From contig NZ_LT594785.1 of assembly GCF_900091705.1 (NCBI RefSeq), positions 2,128,550 through 2,192,549 of the forward strand: a DNA stretch of 64,000 nt. Reading direction: 5' to 3'. Positions within the stretch are counted from its first letter, which is position 1. Each line of letters begins with the position of its first letter. Below are positions 19,183 to 28,037 of this stretch, piece after piece. The position numbers and the translations under genes are program-made. The DNA is from Clostridium mediterraneense. GTDB taxonomy: Bacteria > Bacillota > Clostridia > Clostridiales > Clostridiaceae. The notes below the pieces were generated by a model. The model had not been told where the DNA came from. It did not search any database and worked only from the letters and a program-made list of their open reading frames with translations.

Positions 19183-19210
19183 ATTATACTCTTGTTCAAA
19201 TTAAAGTCAA
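19183..19210 (-). promoter_or_regulatory. Sigma-A promoter of the aromatic operon
   Basis: Minus-strand TTGACT (19205-19210), 16 bp spacer, TATAAT (19183-19188). Transcription would start near 19176, about 25 nt before the leader ribosome site. It is divergent from the leuS promoter, with about 120 bp between the two -35 boxes. Confidence 0.82.
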
Positions 19211-19328
19211 GCTTTTTTTATTTGTTAAAATATCATATTCACTTTAAGCATAATTTGTTAAATATATTTCCTTTACTTAATTAATAAAAAAGTCTTACCC
19301 ACAAACATAATTTAACTAAATGTATATC

Positions 19329-19357
19329 TTGACTTTCTAATTTAAGTTAATTATAAT
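19329..19357 (+). promoter_or_regulatory. Sigma-A promoter of leuS
   Basis: TTGACT (19329-19334), 17 bp spacer, TATAAT (19352-19357). Predicted start near 19364, about 20-30 nt before the T-box leader structure. Confidence 0.82.
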
Positions 19358-19382
19358 TTTCTATATCAATAATTAATATAAA

Positions 19383-19606
19383 AAAAGCTTTGATTAGGAG
19401 TAGTAGTATTCACTTGTAGCCTTTAGAGAGCTGTGGTTTGCTGTAACACAGTGGTACAAAAATATGAACTTACCTATGAGCTTATGTGCAAAACACATAG
19501 GGTTGCACCCTTATAGCATTTGAGTGAGAAAATATTTTTTATTTTCTAATAAGAGTGGTACCGCGATTCCCTTCGTCTCTTAGTTGAGATGAGGGGCTTT
19601 TTTTAT
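19383..19606 (+). ncRNA. Leucine T-box leader of leuS
   Basis: The T-box sequence AAGAGTGGTACCGCG is at 19551-19565; its TGGT matches a tRNA ending ACCA, as tRNA-Leu does. A terminator follows with arms 19569-19579 and 19586-19596 and a T-run. Upstream, AGAGAGCTGTGGTTTGCTG (19424-19442) begins stem I, and the specifier loop GAACTTACC places CTT (Leu) at 19469-19471. Uncharged tRNA-Leu is expected to favour the antiterminator and allow leuS transcription. Confidence 0.93.
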
Positions 19607-19664
19607 TGTTAACTATTTTATTAATAAAATAAAAAAATAAATATATATATAGGAGGATTTTTTT

Positions 19665-22115
19665 ATGGGAAACTACAATACATCCATTGATAAGAAATGG
19701 CAAGATAAATGGGAAGAAACTGGTCTATATAAATTTGATACAAATAGTGATAAAGAAAAACTTTATGTTTTAGAAATGTTCTCTTACCCTTCAGGAAGTC
19801 AATTACACGCAGGACATTGGTTTAACTATGGACCTGTTGATTCATGGGCAAGATTAAAAAGAATGCAAGGATACAATGTATTCCAACCAATGGGATTTGA
19901 TGCTTTTGGTCTTCCAGCTGAAAACTTTGCCATTAAAACAGGAATTCACCCAAAAGACTCAACATACAAAAATATTGAAACAATGACAGCTCAACTTAAA
20001 GCTATGGGAGCTATGTTTAACTGGGAAAATACTTTAACTACTTGTTCTGAAGATTACTACAAGTGGACTCAATGGTTATTCCTACAATTATTAAACAAAG
20101 ATCTTGCTTATAGAAAGAAAGCTCCTGTTAACTGGTGCCCTTCATGTCAAACTGTTCTTGCAAATGAACAAGTTCATGATGGTCTATGTGAAAGATGTAG
20201 CACGGAAGTTACTAAAAAAGACCTTACTCAATGGTTCTTTAAAATAACTGAATATGCTGATGAACTTATTGAAAAGCTTGATGGACTTGATTGGCCAGAA
20301 AAAACAGTTGCAATCCAAAAACACTGGATAGGTAAATCAACTGGAGCTGAAGTTACATTTAAAGTTAAAGACTCAGATTTAAGCTTCAATGTATTTACAA
20401 CAAGAGCTGATACTTTATGTGGAGTTAGCTATGTTGTTTTAGCACCTGAAAACCCATTAGTCGATAGTATCACAACTGCTGAACAAAAAGCTGCTGTTGA
20501 AGATTACAAAGAACAAGCTAAAAAACAATCAGATATTGAAAGACAATCAATTTCAAGAGAAAAAACTGGAGTATTCTCTGGATCATATGCTATAAATCCT
20601 ATAACAGGTACAGAAGTTCCTATATGGATAGCAGATTATGTTCTTGCAACTTATGGTACAGGAGCTGTTATGGCTGTTCCAGCTCATGATGAAAGAGATT
20701 ATGCTTTTGCTACAAAGTTCAATCTTCCAATAAAGCAAGTTATAGTTGCTAAAGCTGGTGAAGAAACAGAAGTTCCATTCTTTGAACATGGAGTTCTTGT
20801 AAATTCAGGAGAATTTGATGGCTTAACAACTGCTGAAGCTAAAGTTAAAATAGTTGAAAAACTTGCAAAAGATAATCTTGGAGAAGAAAAAGTAAATTAT
20901 AGATTAAGAGATTGGCTTGTATCAAGACAAAGATATTGGGGAGCACCTATTCCTATAATCTACTGTGATGATTGTGGAACTATTCCAGTACCTGAAAAAG
21001 ATTTACCTGTTAAATTACCTTATGATGTTGAATTTGCACCAGATGGTAAATCACCACTTGCTAAGTCAGAAGAATTTGTAAATACAACTTGTCCTTGTTG
21101 CGGAAAACCAGCTAAGAGAGAAACAGATACTCTTGATACATTTGTTTGTTCATCATGGTATTATTTAAGATATCCAGATAACAAAAATGCTGATAAACCA
21201 TTTGATACAGAATTAATCAATAAAATGTTACCTGTTGATAAATATGTTGGTGGTCCAGAACACGCAGCAATGCACCTTCTTTATGCTAGATTTATAACAA
21301 AAGCTTTAAGAGATATGGGGTACCTAAACTTTGATGAACCATTTAAGTCACTTACTCACCAAGGATTAATTCTTGGACCAGATGGACTTAAAATGAGTAA
21401 ATCAAAAGGAAATACTATTTCTCCAGACCAATATATAAATGAATATGGTGCTGATGTATTTAGAATGTACCTAATGTTTGGTTTTGCTTACACAGAAGGT
21501 GGAGCTTGGAGTGATGAAGGAATTAAGTCAGTTCATAGATTTGTTGAAAAAATTGAAAGAAATCTTGATATAGCAAGAGAAGCTATAAAGAATGGTTCAA
21601 ATAATAAAACAACAATAGATGCTGCTGAAAAAGAACTTAACTTCTGGAGACACAATACAATTAAGTCAGTTGGAATAGATGCAGATAAGCTTCAATTCAA
21701 TACTGCCATAGCTAGAATGATGGAATTCATTAATGCTTTATCAAAGTATACACAACAAAAGGAAATGAACTTAGAGTTATTAAAAGCTACTGTAGAAGAC
21801 TACATTAAATTAATAGCACCATTTGCTCCTCACTTTGCTGAAGAACAATGGAGCCTTCTTGGAAATGAATACTCAGTATTTAACACAGAATGGCCAAAAT
21901 TCGATCCTGCTCTACTTGTTAAAGATGAAGTTGAAATAGCTATACAAGTTAATGGAAAAATAAGAAATAAAATAATGGTAGCTTCAGGACTTGATGAAGA
22001 AGCAATCAAGACTACTGCTCTTGAAGATACAAAAATCAAAGAAGCAACAGCTGGAAAAACTATAGTTAAAGTTATAGTTATTAAGGGAAGACTTGTAAAT
22101 ATAGTTGTAAAATAA
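19665..22115 (+). CDS. leuS: Leucyl-tRNA synthetase
   Basis: An 816-residue class I synthetase. The HIGH-type motif appears as [11 protein letters not shown] near residue 45, the editing domain occupies roughly residues 220-400 ([33 protein letters not shown]), and KMSKS is intact in [13 protein letters not shown]. The zinc-like cysteine sets CPSC...CERC and CPCCGK are present. AGGAGG precedes the ATG. Expression is controlled by the T-box leader immediately upstream. Confidence 0.97.
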   Translation: MGNYNTSIDKKWQDKWEETGLYKFDTNSDKEKLYVLEMFSYPSGSQLHAGHWFNYGPVDSWARLKRMQGYNVFQPMGFDAFGLPAENFAIKTGIHPKDSTYKNIETMTAQLKAMGAMFNWENTLTTCSEDYYKWTQWLFLQLLNKDLAYRKKAPVNWCPSCQTVLANEQVHDGLCERCSTEVTKKDLTQWFFKITEYADELIEKLDGLDWPEKTVAIQKHWIGKSTGAEVTFKVKDSDLSFNVFTTRADTLCGVSYVVLAPENPLVDSITTAEQKAAVEDYKEQAKKQSDIERQSISREKTGVFSGSYAINPITGTEVPIWIADYVLATYGTGAVMAVPAHDERDYAFATKFNLPIKQVIVAKAGEETEVPFFEHGVLVNSGEFDGLTTAEAKVKIVEKLAKDNLGEEKVNYRLRDWLVSRQRYWGAPIPIIYCDDCGTIPVPEKDLPVKLPYDVEFAPDGKSPLAKSEEFVNTTCPCCGKPAKRETDTLDTFVCSSWYYLRYPDNKNADKPFDTELINKMLPVDKYVGGPEHAAMHLLYARFITKALRDMGYLNFDEPFKSLTHQGLILGPDGLKMSKSKGNTISPDQYINEYGADVFRMYLMFGFAYTEGGAWSDEGIKSVHRFVEKIERNLDIAREAIKNGSNNKTTIDAAEKELNFWRHNTIKSVGIDADKLQFNTAIARMMEFINALSKYTQQKEMNLELLKATVEDYIKLIAPFAPHFAEEQWSLLGNEYSVFNTEWPKFDPALLVKDEVEIAIQVNGKIRNKIMVASGLDEEAIKTTALEDTKIKEATAGKTIVKVIVIKGRLVNIVVK

Positions 22116-22180
22116 TAAAATCACCTTCTATATAAGAAGACATAGAAAAATTTAAATAGTATTATGCTATTTAAAGATAA

Positions 22181-22233
22181 AAGGACTATCTCTAAAGAGT
22201 AATTTATTCAACTTTAAGATAGTCCTTCTTTTA
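22181..22233 (+). terminator. Terminator after leuS
   Basis: Hairpin with outer arms AAGGACTATC (22181-22190) and GATAGTCCTT (22218-22227) and a T-rich tail. A smaller hairpin (TTAAATAG/CTATTTAA) at about 22152-22173 precedes it. Confidence 0.7.
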
Positions 22234-22234
22234 T

Positions 22235-22272
22235 AAAAAATAAGATATAGTTTTAAACTACATCTTATTTTT
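22235..22272 (-). terminator. Terminator after the SulP gene
   Basis: Minus-strand hairpin AAATAAGATGTAGTTT / AAACTATATCTTATTT with a T-run, ending the convergent SulP gene. Confidence 0.72.
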
Positions 22273-22279
22273 ATTAAAA

Positions 22280-23887
22280 TTATTTTATTTTATTTGCTAG
22301 TTCCACTGCTTCAGCTACATCAGTAGCTGTTAAAAAGCCCTTATTTTCTAATATATTTTTATTAGAATCATTCAATCCGCTTAAAATAACTTTTATTCCT
22401 TTTTTATTACATCTATTTCTTATTACTTCAATTTTATTTATAACAGTAGCATCTATATTGCTTATATTTTTTAATCTTAAAATTAAAACCTTAATATCAT
22501 TTTCTTCTATTTGATCTAAAGCATTCATCATTATTTCTACAGTTCCAAAAAATAAAGTTCCCTTTATTTCATAAACTAATATATCTTGTGAGATATTTAA
22601 ATTTTTTAATGGTTCACTCTTTATCTCTTTTATTTCTAAATCTTTAGACATTCTTCTCATAAAATCAGCCATAGCAATAATCATTACTACTCCAACTGCT
22701 ATAGGTATACTTGTAAGAGGTATTAAAATAGCTGTAGTTATAGCTAAAATAAAATCTATTTTAGGTCCTTTTAATAAATCTCTAAATACTTTTATTTTCA
22801 GCATATTATATCCTAAAATCATAATTATTCCTGATAATGCTGATAAAGGTATATACTCTGCTAATGGCATTAGAAAAATCATTATTAAAAATAGGAAAAT
22901 AGAATTAAATATTGCTCCAAAAGGTGTTCTTGAGCCATATTTAAAATTCGCTGTAGTTCTAGACACAACTCCAGCAACTGGTGTTCCACCAAATAAAGCT
23001 GTACCTATACATGCTAAACCTTGAGCTATTAACTCTGTATTTGAATCATGTTTCTCTCCTGAAAGTCCATCACCAACTAAAGCTGCTAATAAAGATGTTA
23101 TTGATCCTATTAAAGCAATAGTTATTGCTGGTTCTATAAGTTTAACTATTAAAGGAAGTGTAATATGTGGAATCATAGGCATTGGAATAGAAGATGATAT
23201 TTTTCCAAAAGAACTTCCTATGGTACTTACATTTAAATGTAAAAATAAAACTATAGGTGATGTTACTAATATAGCCATTAAAGAACTTGGGATAGTTTTA
23301 TTTATTTTAGGCCAAAAAAGTACCACTAATACTGCTAATATAGCTATTGCTAATGCTGCTATATTTATAGTTTTTATATTTTGTATATATGCAATCCATT
23401 TTCCTATAATATCATCAGGAAGATTATTTACTCTTAATCCTAAAAAGCTTGGTACTTCTGTTGTTATTAAAAGTATTCCTATTCCTGTTGTAAAGCCCAC
23501 TGTAACAGGATAAGGTATGTATTTTATTATTGAACCCATTTTTAAAAATCCTAAAACAATTAAAATTATTCCTCCCATAATTGTTGCAATAGCAAGACCA
23601 GAAATTCCATATTGTTTAATAAGACTAAAGGATATAAGAACAAATCCACTTGTTATTCCAGTAATTTGAACTCCACTTCCTCCAAATATGGCTGCTATTA
23701 ATCCACCAATAATAGCTGTAAAAATACCCATTTTAGGTGAAATACCAGATGATATTCCTAAAGCTATAGCTACTGGTAAAGATATTATAGCTGCATTTAA
23801 TCCACCCTTTAAATCATTTTTTAATTGTGTCTTAGTAAAATTACCATGTTCCCCCCTTAGCATAGAAACTAACCTTGGTTTAAACAT
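22280..23887 (-). CDS. SulP family anion transporter with STAS domain
   Basis: A 535-residue inner-membrane protein with about 10-12 hydrophobic segments (residues 25-400) followed by a cytoplasmic STAS domain (about 430-535) containing VLILRLKNISNIDATVI. The N-terminal DLKGGLNAAIISLPVAIALG and GITSGFVLIS fit the SulP/SLC26 family, which carries sulfate, bicarbonate or other anions; the substrate cannot be read here. Monocistronic, with its own promoter and terminator; no carbonic anhydrase or sulfur gene is adjacent. Confidence 0.9.
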   Translation of the reverse strand: MFKPRLVSMLRGEHGNFTKTQLKNDLKGGLNAAIISLPVAIALGISSGISPKMGIFTAIIGGLIAAIFGGSGVQITGITSGFVLISFSLIKQYGISGLAIATIMGGIILIVLGFLKMGSIIKYIPYPVTVGFTTGIGILLITTEVPSFLGLRVNNLPDDIIGKWIAYIQNIKTINIAALAIAILAVLVVLFWPKINKTIPSSLMAILVTSPIVLFLHLNVSTIGSSFGKISSSIPMPMIPHITLPLIVKLIEPAITIALIGSITSLLAALVGDGLSGEKHDSNTELIAQGLACIGTALFGGTPVAGVVSRTTANFKYGSRTPFGAIFNSIFLFLIMIFLMPLAEYIPLSALSGIIMILGYNMLKIKVFRDLLKGPKIDFILAITTAILIPLTSIPIAVGVVMIIAMADFMRRMSKDLEIKEIKSEPLKNLNISQDILVYEIKGTLFFGTVEIMMNALDQIEENDIKVLILRLKNISNIDATVINKIEVIRNRCNKKGIKVILSGLNDSNKNILENKGFLTATDVAEAVELANKIK

Positions 23888-24199
23888 TTTACTTTCTCCT
23901 TCGTATAGATTTAATTGAATTTATCTAAAACTCTATTATAAATTTCATTATTATCATATCAATTAATCTTTAAATAAATTCTTGTTATCATTGTATAACT
24001 TTTTTAAATCTTTATCTACATTCACATATAACTTATACTAATATTCTACATAAAATTCTATCAAACTTCTTCCTATTACTAATTTACATCAAGCTTTATT
24101 TTAAAAGTAAAATATAAAATATTCTTAAATAGATATAACCATAAAAGGCTATCTCACAATACCACAGCTTGGTATTGTGAGATAGCCCTTTTATTTTAT
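23888..24199. other. Intergenic region, 312 bp
   Basis: It holds a minus-strand promoter candidate for the SulP gene (TTGATA 23957-23962, 16 bp, TATAAT 23935-23940) and the strong terminator of the next gene at 24147-24190. The remainder is A/T-rich with no supported gene. Confidence 0.55.
24147..24190 (-). terminator. Strong terminator of the 24200-24937 gene
   Basis: Perfect 18-bp stem (arms 24147-24164 and 24170-24187) with a 5-base loop. The T-run on the minus strand is short and interrupted. One of the longest perfect stems in the window. Confidence 0.72.
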
Positions 24200-24937
24200 T
24201 TAATTTAGAATTTCCTTAAATTTTGCAAGAACTCTAGATGCTTCATTTCTCTTAATTTTTCTTATGTTTTTAACTTGATTTATTTTTTCTACATTATTAA
24301 ATGTACCTTTACTCATATCAAGCCACTCATCTGGTAAGTATACCCATAATAATTCTTCCATAGGACAACTTAATAAAAATTTCTCTAATCCAAAGAATGA
24401 ATATTCATCTATATCATGTAATTCTATTAATTTTCCATAATCAATAGCTACATTTTCATTTATTTCATATGAATATATATCAGCAAAGAAGAAATCAAAA
24501 CTTTCTCTATCTGCCTTAAATCCATCCCCTTCAATTATTTTAACTTTAGGGTTATTCTTAAAATTATTCTTATAAATTTCTATAATATCTCTATTATTTT
24601 CATAAACTAAAATCTCTGTTACTTCTTCTTTTTTAGATATTTCTTCAACATAGAAACCTAATCCTAAACCTAATACACCACATCTGCCCTTTGCTTTTTT
24701 AATTGCTTCAAAGCACCCTTGCACTTCTCTAACTGAAATTTCCATTATAAGCTTATCTTTAATTTTTAATTCAATTGGGCTTTCTTTTAATTGCTTTCTT
24801 CTTTTGTAGATGTACCCGTCTGTGACCTTTTTTACTTCGCCATATGATATAGAAATATCTTTAAAACTTTGTTCTTTTATGTAATTCTTATATTCCCTTA
24901 TCTTATTCTCGCAGTATTCTGCACTATATGGTGTCAT
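24200..24937 (-). CDS. Uncharacterised protein with SAM-methyltransferase/spermidine synthase-like fold
   Basis: A 245-residue protein. The central CGVLGLGLGFYVEEI followed by VTEILVYENNRDIIEIY resembles motif I and the acidic residue of Rossmann-fold methyltransferases or spermidine synthase-like proteins, and IIEGDGFKADRESFDFFFADI resembles motifs II-IV. The first 75 residues are charged and helical, without an assignable domain. GAGGAG precedes the ATG. It stands alone; substrate unknown. Confidence 0.65.
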   Translation of the reverse strand: MTPYSAEYCENKIREYKNYIKEQSFKDISISYGEVKKVTDGYIYKRRKQLKESPIELKIKDKLIMEISVREVQGCFEAIKKAKGRCGVLGLGLGFYVEEISKKEEVTEILVYENNRDIIEIYKNNFKNNPKVKIIEGDGFKADRESFDFFFADIYSYEINENVAIDYGKLIELHDIDEYSFFGLEKFLLSCPMEELLWVYLPDEWLDMSKGTFNNVEKINQVKNIRKIKRNEASRVLAKFKEILN

Positions 24938-25075
24938 AATTCTTGCTCCTCTTCTATGTTCGATAACTTATTCATAAACATAATTATAACATTATTTCTC
25001 TATGTAGAAACAATTTATTTTACATTATACTATATTTATCGATTAAAGTCCCATTATTTCACCAATATATAATAA

Positions 25076-25534
25076 TTAATATGGTAAAAATTTATTATCA
25101 AAATTAATACCATACTTTTTATTTTTTAAATTAAGATATGATTCTGAAAGCTTAAATTTCTCAATATAATTTCTTTCACATTTATTTTTATATTCTTCAA
25201 ACTTACTAAAGTTATTTTCATTAATTTCTTCTCCTAATGCCTCTAATGTATCTCTAGCGGCCATTTTTTTAGCAAGTTCTCTCCAAAAAGCTATTTCATT
25301 ATATTGCTCTATTATTTTTATATCTATATTATAATTATAATCTAGTTCCCCATCATCATTTATTATTTCATTTCCACATCTTGAGATTAAGCTAAATAAA
25401 GCTTCTTCCTGTTTTTCAGTAAGCTCTTTATTTGTTTCCATTAGCATATGAGCACCAAGAAGACTTAGTTCTTTTATTATTTCAAAGTGTTCTTTTTTAA
25501 AACTTCTTAAATTATTTATTTTTGCACTCACCAT
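25076..25534 (-). CDS. Hypothetical protein, helical
   Basis: A 152-residue soluble, highly charged and mostly helical protein with no recognised motif, signal peptide or membrane segment. GGAGG lies four bases from ATG 25534 and seven from GTG 25531, so either start is possible. It has the same orientation as the methyltransferase-like gene, 138 bp downstream, and no terminator was seen between them. Confidence 0.6.
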   Translation of the reverse strand: MVSAKINNLRSFKKEHFEIIKELSLLGAHMLMETNKELTEKQEEALFSLISRCGNEIINDDGELDYNYNIDIKIIEQYNEIAFWRELAKKMAARDTLEALGEEINENNFSKFEEYKNKCERNYIEKFKLSESYLNLKNKKYGINFDNKFLPY

Positions 25535-25795
25535 ATCGCCTCCTTGTAATTTACAAGCTTAATTTTACCATTATTTTACATATTTTAAAAGAATTTTTCT
25601 TCTTCATTTTTCACTATGTTTATACATAAAATTTAAATATTTTTAGATATGATTTTACTGACAAATTTATTAAGAGTATTTTAGATGATATTTTTATTAA
25701 ATTCTATTGAATTTATCCCGTATTGTTATATAATTATAATTACCTTAGCTAATTAATTATAAAATTAGCTAAATTTTAATAAGGTGGTGTTTAAA

Positions 25796-26119
25796 ATGGA
25801 AAAAGTTATAATAAGTGAAGAAGCTTATGCTGAGTTCAAAGCTTTTTTAGATGAAAATGAAATAACAGATTATAATATTAGAATAGAATTAGCTGGATAT
25901 GGATGTAGTGGTCCAGCATTTAATATAAGTGTAGATTCTGCATTAGAAAATGATATAACAGAAAAAATAAATGATATAACATTTATAATTGAAGAAAGTT
26001 TAATAGATGATTTTGGTGGATTTAAGATCCTTTCAACAGAAGAAAGTGGTCTAAATGGTCTTGCATTAAAACCTTTTATTGAATCAGAAGGTGGATGTGG
26101 AAGCTGTAGCGGTTGCTAA
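25796..26119 (+). CDS. HesB/IscA-like protein with C-terminal CxxCxxC
   Basis: About 107 residues. The start is ATG 25796; an in-frame GTG at 25784 is part of the ribosome site. VIISEEAYAEFKAFL and RIELAGYGCSGPAFNI resemble the HesB/IscA fold, and the protein ends GGCGSCSGC, a cluster of cysteines that could bind iron-sulfur or another metal. Anaerobic Firmicutes carry a HesB-like family related to this, sometimes as selenoproteins; here all positions are ordinary Cys codons. It stands alone between two unrelated units. Confidence 0.75.
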   Translation: MEKVIISEEAYAEFKAFLDENEITDYNIRIELAGYGCSGPAFNISVDSALENDITEKINDITFIIEESLIDDFGGFKILSTEESGLNGLALKPFIESEGGCGSCSGC

Positions 26120-26121
26120 TA

Positions 26122-26155
26122 TAAAAAAGCAGAGATTTTTGTCTCTGCTTTTTTT
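26122..26155. terminator. Bidirectional terminator
   Basis: Arms 26125-26135 and 26142-26152 (AAAAGCAGAGA and complement) with flanking A and T runs, between the convergent HesB-like and alarmone synthetase genes. Confidence 0.85.
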
Positions 26156-26944
26156 CTATTTATATTTATCAATATCTCTTTGAATAGATTTAAGTAAATT
26201 ATTTAACTCCCAAACTTCTCCACCTTCAATAAGTTTATTTAATCTTGATTGATATCTTGAAGATTCTGCAAACTTACCAAGAGAAATAAGTGTTAAAATT
26301 CCATTTATAACACTTGTTATTATTTCAGATTTAATTTCAAATAACTTTTGAGCATCCATTATCTCATCTTTTATTTCAAGCATTTCTTCATCTAACATAA
26401 AAGCAGCATCAGCAGCCTTCTTAAGCTTAAACTTAATATGTTCTGGTACATTTTTTTTATATTTATAATTTAATGAATGTTCTATTGTTGCCCAGAAGTT
26501 CATAGCTAAAGTTCTTATTTGAAACTCTGCAAGTATTATTTTTTCACCTGTTGCCATATTTACAGGATATTTAATTACAACATGATAACTTCTATAACCA
26601 CTTGATTTAACATTTCTGATATAATCCTTCTCATAGATAATTGTCATATCTTTTCTTTCTCTTATTATTTCTATTACTTTATCAATATCATCAACAAACT
26701 GGCACATTATTCTTATACCAGCTATGTCTTCCATTTCATTTTGTACTCTGTTTATAGGAATATCATACTTATTAGCCTTCTCCAAAATGCTAGAAACTTC
26801 CTTAACTCTCCCAGTTACAAATTCTATGGGTGAATACTCATTCTGCCTTCTATATTCTTTTCTTATACTCCTAAGCTTAACTTTAAGTTCATCTACCGCT
26901 TGTTCATACGGAGTTAAAAATTGCTTCCAATTCTTTATAGCCAT
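26156..26944 (-). CDS. Small alarmone synthetase (GTP pyrophosphokinase, RelQ/YjbM-type)
   Basis: About 262 residues containing only the RelA/SpoT synthetase domain, with no HD hydrolase and no TGS/ACT regulatory domains. Motifs: EDIAGIRIMCQF, VKSSGYRSYHVVIKYP with the conserved GYRSYH, and EFQIRTLAMNFWATIEHSLNYK. It should make (p)ppGpp from GDP/GTP and ATP. ATG 26944 is preferred over GTG 26953, which lies in the ribosome site AGAGGGTG. Confidence 0.9.
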   Translation of the reverse strand: MAIKNWKQFLTPYEQAVDELKVKLRSIRKEYRRQNEYSPIEFVTGRVKEVSSILEKANKYDIPINRVQNEMEDIAGIRIMCQFVDDIDKVIEIIRERKDMTIIYEKDYIRNVKSSGYRSYHVVIKYPVNMATGEKIILAEFQIRTLAMNFWATIEHSLNYKYKKNVPEHIKFKLKKAADAAFMLDEEMLEIKDEIMDAQKLFEIKSEIITSVINGILTLISLGKFAESSRYQSRLNKLIEGGEVWELNNLLKSIQRDIDKYK

Positions 26945-27058
26945 CGCATGCACCCTCTTTTACATATTTCCAATTTATAATTATATCAAAAATAAAATCT
27001 TTTATAAACTAAATTTAGTAAATAATGTTATACTAAAATTAGTTGCTATATGCCTTTA

Positions 27059-27751
27059 TTAATCTAATATCTTTATAGGATTAAAATCTATAAAATCACA
27101 ACTTGTCAGTAAATATTCTATCCCGTCTCTTTCAGTATTTAAAACCCATTTAGGATTAGCATTATGCAAATGTCCATAAATAACTTTAGAAACTCCATAT
27201 TCTTTAAAGATATCTATAATTTCAGAATCTTTTAAAGTTTCATTAGTAGGTGGATAATGAATCATGACTATTATTTTTTCATATCCAGCTTTTTTAGCTT
27301 TATCTAAAGATAATCTTAATCTTATTTTTTCTCTTTCAAATATTTTTTTATCGTGTTCTGTAAATTTTCTTTCAGAACTTTCAATATTCCAACCTCTTGT
27401 TCCACAGATTGCCCAATCTTCATAATTGAAAAAATTATTTTGTATAAAATGCATATCATCATATAATGCATTTAATTTAGTTATACTGCTCCACCAGTAA
27501 TCATGATTACCTCTTATAAGCATTTTTTGACCTGGCAGCTGATGTATCCACTCAAGATCTGACTTACTATCTTCTTTAGCCATAGACCATGAGATATCCC
27601 CTGCTATTAAAACAGTATCCTCTTCCTTAATTACTTTCAACCAATTTTCTTTTATCTTTTCATGATGCTTATTCCATTTTTCACCAAATATATCCATTGG
27701 CTTATCAACGTTTAAAGCAAGATGCAAATCTGAAATAGCATATAATGCCAT
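27059..27751 (-). CDS. Calcineurin-like metallophosphoesterase
   Basis: About 230 residues with the five metallophosphoesterase motifs: SDLHL, AGDIS, RGNHDYWW, IHYPP and YGHLH. The start ATG 27751 (MALYAISDLHL) is chosen because AGGA lies upstream; the TTG four codons earlier abuts it. The substrate is unknown. It follows the FlhB-like gene by about 20 bp and may be co-transcribed with it and the 28038-29714 gene. Confidence 0.9.
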   Translation of the reverse strand: MALYAISDLHLALNVDKPMDIFGEKWNKHHEKIKENWLKVIKEEDTVLIAGDISWSMAKEDSKSDLEWIHQLPGQKMLIRGNHDYWWSSITKLNALYDDMHFIQNNFFNYEDWAICGTRGWNIESSERKFTEHDKKIFEREKIRLRLSLDKAKKAGYEKIIVMIHYPPTNETLKDSEIIDIFKEYGVSKVIYGHLHNANPKWVLNTERDGIEYLLTSCDFIDFNPIKILD

Positions 27752-27770
27752 ATATATTATCAATCCTTTC

Positions 27771-28028
27771 TTAATCTCTTTTATCTAAATCTGTTATATA
27801 AGCTATAATATCAGCAACTGCATCATATAATTCATATGGTATTGCTTCCCCAACATCTACATTACAAAGTAAATCTGTAAGTTCTTTATTATAGACTATA
27901 GGAACATCATTTTCTTTTGCAGTTTCTATTATTTTATCAGCGATATTTCCCATCCCCTGTGCAGAAACAACTGGTGCATTAAAACTTTCTTGATATTTTA
28001 AAGCTGCTGCCTTTCTTCTTTGATTCAT
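27771..28028 (-). CDS. FlhB C-terminal-like protein (FlhX/YlqH type)
   Basis: An 85-residue stand-alone version of the cytoplasmic tail of FlhB/YscU export proteins (RRKAAALKYQESFNAPVVSAQGMG, then KENDVPIVYNKELTDLL and AIPYELYDAVADIIAYI). It lacks the NPTH autocleavage motif and all membrane segments. Bacillus YlqH is similar and lies next to ylqG, as here. No other flagellar gene is present in the window, so a role in flagellar export is uncertain. Confidence 0.85.
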   Translation of the reverse strand: MNQRRKAAALKYQESFNAPVVSAQGMGNIADKIIETAKENDVPIVYNKELTDLLCNVDVGEAIPYELYDAVADIIAYITDLDKRD

Positions 28029-28037
28029 AAAATCCCC

